From Kordiimonadales bacterium (GTDB lineage: Bacteria > Pseudomonadota > Alphaproteobacteria > Sphingomonadales > Kordiimonadaceae), in the NCBI GenBank assembly GCA_015485385.1, contig WFTS01000047.1, forward strand, positions 1 to 57,677: a stretch of 57,677 nucleotides of DNA, read 5' to 3'. A program made the position numbers and the translations under genes. The notes beneath the pieces are model-generated. The model ran no database searches. It had not been told where the DNA came from and saw only the letters and a list, made by a program, of their open reading frames with translations. Positions 1 through 8,468 of the stretch are shown here, in pieces; position 1 is the stretch's first letter, and every line of letters starts with the position of its first letter.

Positions 1-615
1 AACGGTGGTTCGCTCCACCGTCACCTGCGGCGCTGCCACAAGAAACGGCGCAAACAAAGACGGTTGGGTGTTATCCGCAGCATGATACGAGACCGCGTAT
101 CGATCCATGAACGACCGGATATCGTTGCCACTAGGGGCCGCATCGGCGACTGGGAAGGTGATACAGTTATGGGTGCGCAAGGCAAGGGTGCGGTGGTCAC
201 TTTGGTCGAACGCAAGAGCCGTCTGCTGCTCGCTGGCGTGCTGCCAGGCAAGGCTGCAAAGCCACTGTCATACAAAGCAAACCGGCTCCTGAAACGCTTG
301 CCAAAAGCGTGGCGACAAACCCTGACACTTGATAATGGCACCGAGTTCGCAGGCTTTAAAAAGATCGAAGCCGCCACCGGGATCAAGGTCTATTTTGCAG
401 ACCCTTATGCCAGTTGGCAGCGTGGATTGAACGAGAACACCAACGGGCTGTTGCGGCAGTATTTCCCAAAAGGCTGCGACTTTAGGGCTGTCTCTGACAG
501 AGCCCTTGCCAAAGCCGTCGATGAGATCAATAATCGACCGCGTAAATGCCTCAACTTCAGAACGCCAAACGAGGTCCGTAAAAACCCAAGTGGCGCGCTT
601 TCAACTGGAATCTAG
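1..615 (+). mobile_element. IS30-family transposase, 5'-truncated by window edge
   Basis: DDE transposase of the IS30 family that cuts and joins the ends of its insertion sequence. The frame is open from base 1, so the N-terminal helix-turn-helix half lies outside the window; the TTG at 64 is only an internal codon. The visible part holds the catalytic core: first Asp in DWEGDTV, second Asp in TLDNGTEF, and the catalytic Glu in GLNENTNG after the ADPYASWQRG stretch, which is highly typical of IS30. The stop codon lies at the element's right end, because the last 16 codons recur as an inverted copy at 1063-1110. No internal stop or frameshift is visible in this part. Whether the whole element is intact cannot be judged. 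Confidence 0.93.
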
Positions 616-616
616 G
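569..616 (+). repeat. IS30 right-end repeat, copy A
   Basis: This 48-bp stretch covers the last codons and stop of the IS30 transposase. It recurs in inverted orientation at 1063-1110 with a single mismatch (T579). It probably contains the right terminal inverted repeat of the element. Confidence 0.85.
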
Positions 617-753
617 AACCACCTGTCGAGGTACTAGGATCGGCAATGCTGGAACAGGGTCAGTCTGTTAGAGCTATCAAATGATAAGTCGAGTTTTTTT
701 GGGGCGTTGATGTTGTGTTTGGCTTACTAAATGTGAATCTTGAAGGATGAAAA

Positions 754-1059
754 GTGACAGTGATTACTGTTCTATTATTGCTTTTGATATCAGCCGGTAA
801 CTACTTTCTGTGTCTGATTATGGCAAATATTCGTAGTAGATTGTCATCAGCTAGTATAAGAAAGCCAGTCGCGGGGAGTATTCTTAAAATCATCGTTCAG
901 GTTATATGGGTTGTTGGTATTTTGATAACTTACCGTCTTATGCTTTCAGTAGATGGCTATTCAAACGGGGAGCCGGTTGATGGTCTGGTAATTCTAGCTT
1001 TTTGGTGTGCTCCAATCTTGATATTTGTTTGGCAGCATAGAGTTGGTAAGTCCGAGTGA
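754..1059 (+). CDS. hypothetical small membrane protein between IS30 end copies
   Basis: Unrecognised 101-aa protein with GTG start. AAGGA six bases before the GTG is a good ribosome-binding site. The protein is hydrophobic, with three likely membrane segments: residues 3-24, about 41-63, and about 77-93. A short basic loop (IRSRLSSASIRK) follows the first segment, and the C-terminus is HRVGKSE. The gene and its flanks are visibly more AT-rich than neighbouring genes and sit exactly between two inverted copies of the IS30 end, which suggests acquired DNA. It could be the tail of a genomic island or a spurious ORF; no family is assigned. Confidence 0.5.
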   Translation: MTVITVLLLLLISAGNYFLCLIMANIRSRLSSASIRKPVAGSILKIIVQVIWVVGILITYRLMLSVDGYSNGEPVDGLVILAFWCAPILIFVWQHRVGKSE

Positions 1060-1062
1060 TGG

Positions 1063-1110
1063 CCTAGATTCCAGTTGAAAGCGCGCCACTTGGGTTTTTT
1101 CGGACCTCGT
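1063..1110 (-). repeat. IS30 right-end repeat, copy B (inverted)
   Basis: Reverse complement of 569-616, 47 of 48 bases identical. Read on the minus strand it encodes the same transposase C-terminus and stop. Similarity stops abruptly beyond 1110, so this is either a 48-bp remnant of a second IS copy in opposite orientation or an unusually long left terminal repeat of another element. Confidence 0.8.
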
Positions 1111-1234
1111 TCGTGTCTGGGACAGTATAAATTAATCCATCTTTTCCGAAATAATCTGCGCTTTTGGGTGCCACTTTTATGGGTGTCCCTAGCGCTTGGG
1201 AAGGCGTTTGGGGCTGATCTTTGCGGTTGCCGTT

Positions 1235-1402
1235 TTATCCGTTACGCCTACGGTGTGCCCTGCCGCCGTGTTCGCTTTGCTTGGATTTCGCAACTCTGCC
1301 TGCTTTTGCCAACGCGCGCGCCTGCCTCGCGGTGGGTTTGGATTTGATCCCCTTAACCGCCTTCTTTAATTTTCTTTTTTTGGCACCTTCGCTTAAGGCC
1401 AT
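1235..1402 (-). CDS. possible small basic protein (55 aa)
   Basis: Short ORF in the roughly 370-bp stretch between the IS30 remnant and the anmK 3' end. The ATG at 1402 is preceded by AAAGGA with a 7-base gap, a good ribosome-binding site. The product is very basic: MALSEGAKKRKLKKAVKGIK at the start and an Arg-rich end (RAHRRRNG). The gene would lie just downstream of anmK on the same strand. No family is recognised. It may be a real nucleic-acid-binding small protein or a chance ORF; the rest of the stretch shows nothing else I can support. Confidence 0.3.
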   Translation of the reverse strand: MALSEGAKKRKLKKAVKGIKSKPTARQARALAKAGRVAKSKQSEHGGRAHRRRNG

Positions 1403-1481
1403 CTGTGCATCCTTTGCTGCTTGGAAAATAACCTACCCCCGGTGACAGCAACCACCAACAGGAAACGCCCTCGCCCTAACC

Positions 1482-2654
1482 CTAGCCCCGAAACGGGCTT
1501 CTTGTGGGCCTGTGCAGCACGCCGCCTGTTGTTGGGGTTTTGCAGCCGGTGGTGCCCGGCAGGCTAAGGGGTAAACCGCGCACAGACCGGACAGCCAGGA
1601 AGGCAAAGGCTTCTGCCTCCAGCGCATCCCCCCGCCAGCCTAGCACCTCAACAGGGTCCACCAACACAGGCAAGCGGCGGCGCAACCGGCGCATAATGGT
1701 TGGATTGTGCCTGCCGCCCCCGCAAATATACCAAGCCTCTGGCGGTTTGGGGAAATGGCTTTGCGCCGAGACAATAGTTTCAACCATGAAGTCTGTTAGC
1801 GTTGCCGCACCGTCTTCCGCCGACAATCCCCGCACCGACTGGATGGTAAAATCATCGCGGTCAAGTGTTTTGGGCGGCTTTTCATCAAAATAGGGGCTGG
1901 CCATCATGCCCATCACCATGTCTTCGTGGCTAATGCCGCGCGCGGCCAGATTGCCGTCCTTGTCCACCGGTTGGCCGATATGGATCATCGCCCAATCATC
2001 CAGCATGGCATTGCCGGGCCCGGTGTCAAAGGCCATAAATTCGGGGACTGCGGCTTTACTGTCTTCATTTGGCGCAAACGAAATCCAGCTTACGTTCGCC
2101 ACCCCGCCAATATTAAGGATCGCCACCGTTTCGTGTCTGCGTTCGCGCTCTAACAAAGCAGCGTGATAAAGAGACACCAGCGGCGCGCCCTCCCCGCCTG
2201 CTTTCACGTCGGCGGTTCTGAAATCATTCACCACCGGAATACCTGTAAAGCCCGCAAGGCGACCACCATCGCCAATTTGCCATGTCCAGCCCCCCTCCGG
2301 TCGGTGCGTGAGCGTTTGGCCGTGGAAACCCACCAGATCAACCGTACTGGCCTTTTGTCCAGTAACCGCCAACAGTTCTTCGATAGCGTGGCCGTGCCAA
2401 TCGGTTAATTCGCGCTCCAGATCTAGTATCTGAGCAGGAACAGTGCCCCCTTGTGAGCAGCCGCTGGCCAGTTGCAGGCCATCTTTGATCCGCGCGCGCA
2501 CGTCATCGGTGTAAGGCAGAGTTAACGAAGGTCCGATACGGGTAATGCGCACACCGTCGGTATAGATCATCGCCGCATCGACACCGTCCATCGAGGTGCC
2601 GCTCATGAGCCCGATCACACATTTCACATCACCGTTTGTACCCAAAACTGACAT
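1482..2654 (-). CDS. anmK: anhydro-N-acetylmuramic acid kinase
   Basis: AnmK phosphorylates and hydrolyses 1,6-anhydro-MurNAc released by lytic transglycosylases, giving MurNAc-6-phosphate for cell-wall recycling in the cytosol. The 390-aa product fits the family (about 370 aa). It shows the N-terminal GLMSGTSMDGVDAA signature, GFHGQTLTHRPE with the following TWQIGDGGRLA, the NIGGVANVSW phosphate loop, AFDTGPGNAMLDDW and a C-terminal CGGGRHNPTIMRRL. The last 25 or so residues are not part of the family core. ATG start at 2654. It is divergent from tyrS across a 146-bp spacer, an arrangement common in alphaproteobacteria. Identification is secure. Confidence 0.96.
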   Translation of the reverse strand: MSVLGTNGDVKCVIGLMSGTSMDGVDAAMIYTDGVRITRIGPSLTLPYTDDVRARIKDGLQLASGCSQGGTVPAQILDLERELTDWHGHAIEELLAVTGQKASTVDLVGFHGQTLTHRPEGGWTWQIGDGGRLAGFTGIPVVNDFRTADVKAGGEGAPLVSLYHAALLERERRHETVAILNIGGVANVSWISFAPNEDSKAAVPEFMAFDTGPGNAMLDDWAMIHIGQPVDKDGNLAARGISHEDMVMGMMASPYFDEKPPKTLDRDDFTIQSVRGLSAEDGAATLTDFMVETIVSAQSHFPKPPEAWYICGGGRHNPTIMRRLRRRLPVLVDPVEVLGWRGDALEAEAFAFLAVRSVRGLPLSLPGTTGCKTPTTGGVLHRPTRSPFRG

Positions 2655-2720
2655 TTACTTGCTTTGTCCTAAAAATTTCCGGCCTCAACAGAAAAGTTAA
2701 GGCTGGAACTTGGTGTTTCT

Positions 2721-2736
2721 TGTACCCTATGGTACA
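2721..2736. repeat. 6-bp dyad in anmK/tyrS spacer
   Basis: TGTACC-CTAT-GGTACA is a perfect inverted repeat with a 4-base spacer in the divergent anmK/tyrS region. It could be an operator half-site pair or a small hairpin. Confidence 0.4.
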
Positions 2737-2747
2737 TCACCCCGCTC

Positions 2748-2766
2748 TTGAAATAGTAAATTTCAA
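2748..2766. repeat. 7-bp dyad upstream of tyrS
   Basis: TTGAAAT-AGTAA-ATTTCAA is a perfect inverted repeat 35 bp upstream of the tyrS ATG. Candidate operator; no factor can be named. Confidence 0.4.
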
Positions 2767-2800
2767 AATTGGGACATGAAGCATCTTGTTGGGCAATATT

Positions 2801-4051
2801 ATGACGGCTTTAAAATCAGACTTTCTGCAAATCCTTACCGAACGCGGCTTTATTCATCAGGTCACCGATCTAGAAAGCCTCGACGCAAAAATGGCTGAAG
2901 GGCCGATTTCTGCCTATATCGGTTTTGATTGTACCGCGCAGTCTTTGCATGTGGGCAGTTTGGTGCAGATTATGATGCTGCGCTGGCTCCAGAAATGCGG
3001 GCATAAGCCGATTGTCTTGATGGGCGGCGGCACCAGCAAAGTCGGCGACCCGTCCGGCAAGGACGAATCACGCCAAATGATGACTAGCGAAATTATCGAA
3101 GATAATATGGCGGGTATTCGCACGATATTTGATCGCTTGCTGGCCTTCGGGGACGGCAAAACCGACGCCGAGATGGTCAATAACGCCGATTGGCTTGATG
3201 GCCTTGGCTATATTTCGTTCCTGCGCGATATTGGCCCCCATTTCACCATCAACCGCATGATGACGTTCGACAGCGTGAAGCTGCGGCTTGAACGTGAACA
3301 GCCTCTAACCTTCCTAGAGTTCAACTATATGATCCTGCAAGCCTATGACTTTATGGAGCTTGGAAAGCGCAGGGGCTGTGTGTTGCAAATGGGCGGCTCT
3401 GACCAATGGGGCAATATTGTTAACGGTATGGAGCTGGGGCGGCGGGTCAACGGTCAACAGTTGTTCGGCCTGACAACACCCTTGATCACCACCGCAGACG
3501 GTAAAAAAATGGGCAAAAGCGCGGCGGGCGCCATTTGGCTTAATGAAGACCATCTGTCTGCCTATGACTATTGGCAATTTTGGCGCAACACACACGACGC
3601 CGACGTAGGCCGGTTCCTGCGACTGTTTACCGAGTTGCCGCTGGATGAGATCGCCCGGCTTGAAGCCTTGGAAGGCTCTGAAATCAACGCCGCCAAGATT
3701 GTACTGGCAAACGAGGCCACCGCACTGTGCCGAGGCCGTGAAGCGGCGAAGGCCGCCGAAGCCACAGCCAAAGAAACTTTCATCCAAGGCGGTGCGGGCT
3801 CTGATCTGCCCACTGTCACCGTTTCTGCGGCTGATCTGGACGCGGGCATCAATGTGGTCGATATGTTCCTGCAAGCCAAATTGGGGGCTTCAAAAGGAGA
3901 AGTACGGCGCTTGATCAAACAAGGCGGGGCCAAGTTGAACGACGAAAAAATCACCGATGCAGAGGGTCATATTTCAGCGGCTGATCTTCAAAGTGGCCAG
4001 ATCAAACTATCTGCGGGTAAAAAACGCCACGCCCTGGTGGTGCCTGCCTAA
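2801..4051 (+). CDS. tyrS: tyrosyl-tRNA synthetase
   Basis: Class I aminoacyl-tRNA synthetase that charges tRNA-Tyr in the cytosol. The ATG at 2801 gives 416 aa, the usual length for alphaproteobacterial TyrS; in-frame TTG codons at 2786 and 2789 are less likely starts. The Rossmann-fold core has the HIGH-type motif HVGS (residues 50-53), the tyrosine/tRNA pocket around [15 protein letters not shown] (195-209) and the KMSKS-type loop KMGKS (236-240). The C-terminal 65 or so residues form an S4 RNA-binding domain ([20 protein letters not shown]). It is followed by a strong intrinsic terminator at 4091-4138. Confidence 0.97.
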   Translation: MTALKSDFLQILTERGFIHQVTDLESLDAKMAEGPISAYIGFDCTAQSLHVGSLVQIMMLRWLQKCGHKPIVLMGGGTSKVGDPSGKDESRQMMTSEIIEDNMAGIRTIFDRLLAFGDGKTDAEMVNNADWLDGLGYISFLRDIGPHFTINRMMTFDSVKLRLEREQPLTFLEFNYMILQAYDFMELGKRRGCVLQMGGSDQWGNIVNGMELGRRVNGQQLFGLTTPLITTADGKKMGKSAAGAIWLNEDHLSAYDYWQFWRNTHDADVGRFLRLFTELPLDEIARLEALEGSEINAAKIVLANEATALCRGREAAKAAEATAKETFIQGGAGSDLPTVTVSAADLDAGINVVDMFLQAKLGASKGEVRRLIKQGGAKLNDEKITDAEGHISAADLQSGQIKLSAGKKRHALVVPA

Positions 4052-4090
4052 CAGCCCCTAAACGCCGCAATAATTTCGCTTTATAAAACA

Positions 4091-4138
4091 AGCCCTTCTG
4101 GTTAGCGTTATGTCCATGCTTAACCGGGAGGGCTTTTT
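4091..4138 (+). terminator. intrinsic terminator that also sequesters the next gene's SD
   Basis: A hairpin with a continuous stem of about 15 bp (5' arm 4091-4105, 3' arm 4120-4134, including G-U pairs) is followed by T5, as expected for a tyrS terminator. The 3' arm contains GGGAGGG at 4126-4132, six bases before the ATG at 4139. The same stem therefore buries the ribosome-binding site of the cyclase-family gene. Confidence 0.8.
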
Positions 4139-4930
4139 ATGTTCCGCATCACCGCCATACTTTTCGCTTACTGCCTCAGTGCCACCGCTAGCGCACAGAC
4201 CATTGATATTGAGAAATCCGAGATTATTGATCTAACGCACAGCTATAACGACACAACAATTTTTTGGCCCACATCTCCGATCAAGTTTGAGCACAAACAG
4301 TTGGCCTACGGCGACACACCCGGTGGTTATTTTTATTCGGCCTACAGTATCGCCCTGCCCGAGCACGGTGGCACCCACCTTGATGCGCCGATCCATTTCT
4401 CTCGCGAGGGTATCTCGGCTGAGAAAATTCCACTGAAGCAGCTCATCACGCCGGTGTTTGTGATTGATGTGCAAGCGCAGGCTAAAGCCGACCGTGATTT
4501 CCGCCTAAGCCTAGCCGATGTAAAAGCCTTTGAAGCCAAGCACGGTGTGATCCCTCAGGGGGCGAGCGTGCTGCTTAGAACCGGATGGAGCGAGCATTGG
4601 CCCGATACCAAAGCTTATATGGGTGATGATACATGGGGCGACGCCAGCAAGCTTAGTTTCCCAAGCTTCGGTGCCGAAGCGACCAGCTATCTGGTGAAGA
4701 CACGAAAGATTGCGCTGATCGGGATTGATACAGCCTCAATTGATTACGGGAAATCCACTGAATTCAAGGTCCACCGCATCGTTGGGGCGGCCAATATCCC
4801 CGCGCTTGAAAATCTCACGAACCTAGCCCCCTTGCCCGCAACCGGCGCCATATTGATCGCGCTGCCGACCAAAATTGAGGGAGGCTCTGGTGGCCCGGCA
4901 AGAGTAGTGGCCTTGGTTCCCAAAAAATAA
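4139..4930 (+). CDS. secreted cyclase-family hydrolase (kynurenine formamidase-like)
   Basis: 263-aa member of the metal-dependent cyclase/kynurenine-formamidase family (PF04199). The first 20 residues look like a signal peptide ending ATASAQ, so the enzyme is probably periplasmic. The metal-binding signature HGGTHLDAPIHF lies near residues 79-90, and the family patterns IDLTHSYNDTTIFWPTSP, LLRTGWSEHW and IGIDTASIDYG are present. The substrate cannot be read from sequence: family members act on formylkynurenine, isatin or other cyclic or ester substrates, and no tryptophan-catabolic neighbours are present. The start is fixed by the SD GGGAGG and an in-frame stop just upstream. The SD is inside the terminator stem of tyrS. 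Confidence 0.85.
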   Translation: MFRITAILFAYCLSATASAQTIDIEKSEIIDLTHSYNDTTIFWPTSPIKFEHKQLAYGDTPGGYFYSAYSIALPEHGGTHLDAPIHFSREGISAEKIPLKQLITPVFVIDVQAQAKADRDFRLSLADVKAFEAKHGVIPQGASVLLRTGWSEHWPDTKAYMGDDTWGDASKLSFPSFGAEATSYLVKTRKIALIGIDTASIDYGKSTEFKVHRIVGAANIPALENLTNLAPLPATGAILIALPTKIEGGSGGPARVVALVPKK

Positions 4931-4960
4931 GCTAGGCGGGATTATTTACGGGCTCGGGCT

Positions 4961-7900
4961 CTAGCTTTGTTTTGGTTCTGGCTTTGCCTCTGGCTGTGAC
5001 TCTAGCTCTGGCTTTGATTTTGGTTTTGGCTTTGGTTTTGGTTGTGGTTTTGGTTTTGGTTTTGGTTTTGGTTTTGTAGTATCTTTCAGTGTATCCTTTG
5101 GTGCCTCAACAGCTGTTTCAGCCTCTGGCACGGCTGATTTCACATCCGAAACCTTGCCTTTGCGGCCTTCAAACAAATTACGCAGAAAGCCGGGGGCTAG
5201 TCCTGACATGGCATTGACACTTACGTCTGGCTTTTCGGTCAAGCCTTTAACGCGGTAGGTCACACCAAATAGGCCCTTGCCGTCCCCCCCGGAAAACAAG
5301 CCGCCCACAAGCGGGATTTTGCCCAAAAGCGAATTAAGCCCATACGCAGGCACCACAACACCGTTCACGTTAATTCTGCCTGCACCGGTCTCAATCTGGC
5401 CTTCCATGGTCATGCCCAGAGATGGCCCATTGGCTTTGGCTTTTGAAATATCAAGCAACCCTTGCTTATAGACAAACGGGAAATTCACCACATCCAGAGG
5501 GACTGACCCACCCTCTAAATAATTATCCACACCGCGAATAACGCCCTCTGTCACATTCGCATCTAATTTGTTGGTTGCAATCATTTGGGTATCGCTGATT
5601 TTGAGCACACCCTCAAGTTCAAGCGCCTCTCCCCAGCCATTGGTTAGCCCCTCCAAGGTAAGGTTTCCACTCTCCATATGAGCAAACAAACCAAGCCCAC
5701 GCATGAGCGAACCTGCATCATCAGATTGCACTGCCAGTGGGCGCATATCCCCGTCAGGCTGAGGGCTGCCATCCTCAAGTTTCAGCATAAAGCCACCGCC
5801 CGGTGCCTCCGCAGTAACATGCATTTTAACTGGTTCACCGCCCGCGAATGACAGGTCTGCTTGAGCATCTTCAAATATTACGCCGTTCATCAACAGCATC
5901 TGCTTGGCATCCAGCCTAAGATCAAACGCCGCATTAAAGAGCTTTTTTACAGGCTTTCTCGTCAGCTTTTTCGGCCCCTCAGCAAGGGGGCTGCCACCGT
6001 CACGTTTTACCAGAACAGACTTACGAGCAAGCAGCGGTGCCAAATCAAACCGATCAGCGGTTATATTTGCAGTAACTTTGCGTGCATCATCACTGGAAAT
6101 GATTGCGGATAACCGGCTACGGCCCAGCTCTGCCACCTCAAATCGCGCGTCAAGACCGCCGCCGCCGCCGCCACCACCGCCGCCAACTGGCCAAGCGATC
6201 GTTGCTGATAAATCAATGCCTTCCCCCTTTACTGTCAGAGGAGCTATCCGAAACTGCTGTGCCCCTAGATGCACAGTGCCATTAATATTGGCTGGCACAC
6301 CCGGATCTTTGGACCAACCAAGCTGCGGCACATTCAATCTAGCCTCAGATGCATCTCCAGAAAAATAACCGACCCGGAATTTAAAGTTTCGTCCTAAAAA
6401 TATCGCCTCTGAAAGCATGTCACCCTCAAGATAATCCCGAATATCCACTTTTAAATTCAGCAGATCTTGCTGGTTGGTGCGGCCCGACATCACAAGCTGG
6501 GTTGTGTCTGCCGCAGGGTCTAAACGCCCGGCCTTAAAATCCTCTTGCCAAGAAAAATCCATCTGTGTGCCATTGATAGCGCCCTGCCCTGAAGCGCGCA
6601 TCGTATCAACATCAAGTTTCAGAGCAATTGAGGCACCGCGCAGGCCTTCCCCGCCCAACAAATTATCAAGACGTCCGTCAGTAATATTGGCCGCAACCTT
6701 ATAGATCACCTGTTCTTTGGGGGGGCGGCGCACCAACGGTAGCTTCAAGTCAAGACTTACGTCAGCCGTACCCCCAAGGCGGGCTAAATCAATTTTAAGC
6801 CTGTCTTTGATCCGCACAGGTTTAGGCTCAACGAGTGTGAGTATATCTGCCACATCACCTTTCAGTTTAAACGCAAATTCGCCAACGCCCTTACCACGCT
6901 TGTTAATTTTATAGAGATGCGCCTTGGATCCCTTGATCGGCATAGAGGCAACCGTGCCACTGTCTATAGTCATATCAAATTCGGTAAGTGTCAGAACCGC
7001 GCGGCCAGATGCCCCAAGGATGGGGGCCATGGTTTTCAAATAATATGTATCAACATTTGCGACATCAAACGTTACTATATAGGGACTTCCCACGGCAAAT
7101 GGGGTAGTGCCGTCCGGTTCCACATGCGCTGTAAACTGAATGTTTTTTGCCGTACCGTTCAGCATATTTTGGTCGATCCAAGCGCGCGCGCCGCGAGGGC
7201 GCCCATCAGGAAACAACCTGATGGGCCAATATTTTTTCACATTTTCAAGGGATGTTTCATCAAGACTAAGCGTGAAGCGTATTCCTGGCTTTTGATAATC
7301 AGCAAGCCAATAAACCAAGCCCTCGCCTCGAACAATGCTCCCCCCAAGGGAAAGCTCGATAGATTTAACCGTTACCATATCTTTTTGAACATCATACGCG
7401 GCAGAAATAATGCCGTAATCAATCGGGGACCCATCAGGGAATTGAACTGGGTGCCTTAATTCCCCTTCGCCTATCGATATTTCAAACGCTGCAGAGCGCA
7501 AACCTGATGCAGCCGTCATATCCAAAAACAAATCCAGCCCAACAGGGAAATCCATAAAGCCCATAATATCGGGGGATTGAAACGCAGGTGCGAAGGCTGC
7601 GGGTGACAAATCGCTAAACCCTAAGGTTAGGGAAAGCATACCCTTGGATGGTTCTGCAGTCCCTGCCAATCTGACACGGGTTGGCATCCCTGCGAGGCTG
7701 ATATCCATCTGCGATGCCAATTGAAGTTGGTCGCGGTAATGATCAAGCCTGAAATTTGGGGCCGCGATTGAAAAAACCGACAAATCCGCCCCGCGCGCTA
7801 TATCCACTGAAAAATTCGTGAAGGTGATCCCTTCCAAAGTCGGAGCATTCGACAAAAGGCGCATCGAGAAGCGGCTAAAGGCTTCTGTCAAAGGCTTGAA

Positions 7901-8371
7901 CGCCTCAGGCGTTGGCACACCGTCAGCGAACAAATCATCAAACATACTGTCGTCAGTATCATCACTAAAACCACCCAAATCAGTGATATTGATATGAGCA
8001 TTTTTCACGTCTATCGCTGACAGTGTGGCCCCGGAAAACAAGTTACCGAGCGAAACAACAACGCGTGCCTCAGCTATGGTGGCATCCAAACGATTACGGC
8101 GATCAATCAGCGTAATATCCTCAAGGACCACCCACGGCTGAACTGCCGACCAATCCCAACCTATTTCAGCCGAACGGTAAGAAACCTGCCACCCGGGTAA
8201 ATATTCCCCGGTGCGGTCTACGATCAAATCGCGGGCAAAATCAAGATTAATGGGGGCAAAAAAGAGCCGCACAAAAACGATGCAAAACAGCAGAATACCT
8301 GCCGTTACAGCCCAAATTCCAAGGCGCATCAACCAGCGGATTATTATTTTTAAGGGATGATCAGCCGTCAC
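4961..8371 (-). CDS. AsmA/YhdP-like envelope protein with Lys-Pro tail
   Basis: 1136-aa protein of the AsmA-like/DUF3971 (YhdP/TamB) superfamily. Such proteins are inner-membrane-anchored, beta-rich periplasmic bridges thought to carry phospholipid to the outer membrane. GTG start at 8371. One N-terminal membrane helix (about residues 9-32) is followed by a long periplasmic part. The C-terminal family region contains LTNGWGEALELEGVLKISDT and the stretch GLLDISKAKANGPSLGMTMEG with VVPAYGLNSLLGKIPLVGGL. Two oddities: a run of ten glycines (WPVGGGG...) coded at about 6152-6182, and a C-terminal Lys-Pro low-complexity tail coded at 4964-5080. It is divergent from glnE with 97 bp between the starts. 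The family is secure, the exact role inferred. Confidence 0.88.
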   Translation of the reverse strand: MTADHPLKIIIRWLMRLGIWAVTAGILLFCIVFVRLFFAPINLDFARDLIVDRTGEYLPGWQVSYRSAEIGWDWSAVQPWVVLEDITLIDRRNRLDATIAEARVVVSLGNLFSGATLSAIDVKNAHINITDLGGFSDDTDDSMFDDLFADGVPTPEAFKPLTEAFSRFSMRLLSNAPTLEGITFTNFSVDIARGADLSVFSIAAPNFRLDHYRDQLQLASQMDISLAGMPTRVRLAGTAEPSKGMLSLTLGFSDLSPAAFAPAFQSPDIMGFMDFPVGLDLFLDMTAASGLRSAAFEISIGEGELRHPVQFPDGSPIDYGIISAAYDVQKDMVTVKSIELSLGGSIVRGEGLVYWLADYQKPGIRFTLSLDETSLENVKKYWPIRLFPDGRPRGARAWIDQNMLNGTAKNIQFTAHVEPDGTTPFAVGSPYIVTFDVANVDTYYLKTMAPILGASGRAVLTLTEFDMTIDSGTVASMPIKGSKAHLYKINKRGKGVGEFAFKLKGDVADILTLVEPKPVRIKDRLKIDLARLGGTADVSLDLKLPLVRRPPKEQVIYKVAANITDGRLDNLLGGEGLRGASIALKLDVDTMRASGQGAINGTQMDFSWQEDFKAGRLDPAADTTQLVMSGRTNQQDLLNLKVDIRDYLEGDMLSEAIFLGRNFKFRVGYFSGDASEARLNVPQLGWSKDPGVPANINGTVHLGAQQFRIAPLTVKGEGIDLSATIAWPVGGGGGGGGGGLDARFEVAELGRSRLSAIISSDDARKVTANITADRFDLAPLLARKSVLVKRDGGSPLAEGPKKLTRKPVKKLFNAAFDLRLDAKQMLLMNGVIFEDAQADLSFAGGEPVKMHVTAEAPGGGFMLKLEDGSPQPDGDMRPLAVQSDDAGSLMRGLGLFAHMESGNLTLEGLTNGWGEALELEGVLKISDTQMIATNKLDANVTEGVIRGVDNYLEGGSVPLDVVNFPFVYKQGLLDISKAKANGPSLGMTMEGQIETGAGRINVNGVVVPAYGLNSLLGKIPLVGGLFSGGDGKGLFGVTYRVKGLTEKPDVSVNAMSGLAPGFLRNLFEGRKGKVSDVKSAVPEAETAVEAPKDTLKDTTKPKPKPKPKPQPKPKPKPKSKPELESQPEAKPEPKQS

Positions 8372-8468
8372 TCAATTAACCCCAAACAAAATTGAGCCCT
8401 TGATTTAATATCCAAACATATGATCACTAACAGTTTGTCCCAACAGTTCAGCCAAAGCGGAATAGAGC

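Noticed and set aside
1075-1347. 90-aa plus-strand ORF after the IS30 remnant
   Set aside because: It begins inside the IS end repeat and shows no IS30 N-terminal helix-turn-helix or other domain.
4964-5080. Tandem TTTTGG-type repeats considered as a CRISPR-like or VNTR locus
   Set aside because: They are in-frame Lys-Pro codons of the AsmA-like C-terminus, with no spacer/repeat alternation.
5904-6368. Pro-rich plus-strand ORF opposite the AsmA-like gene
   Set aside because: The proline run is simply the complement of the glycine run in the real gene; no RBS or domain.
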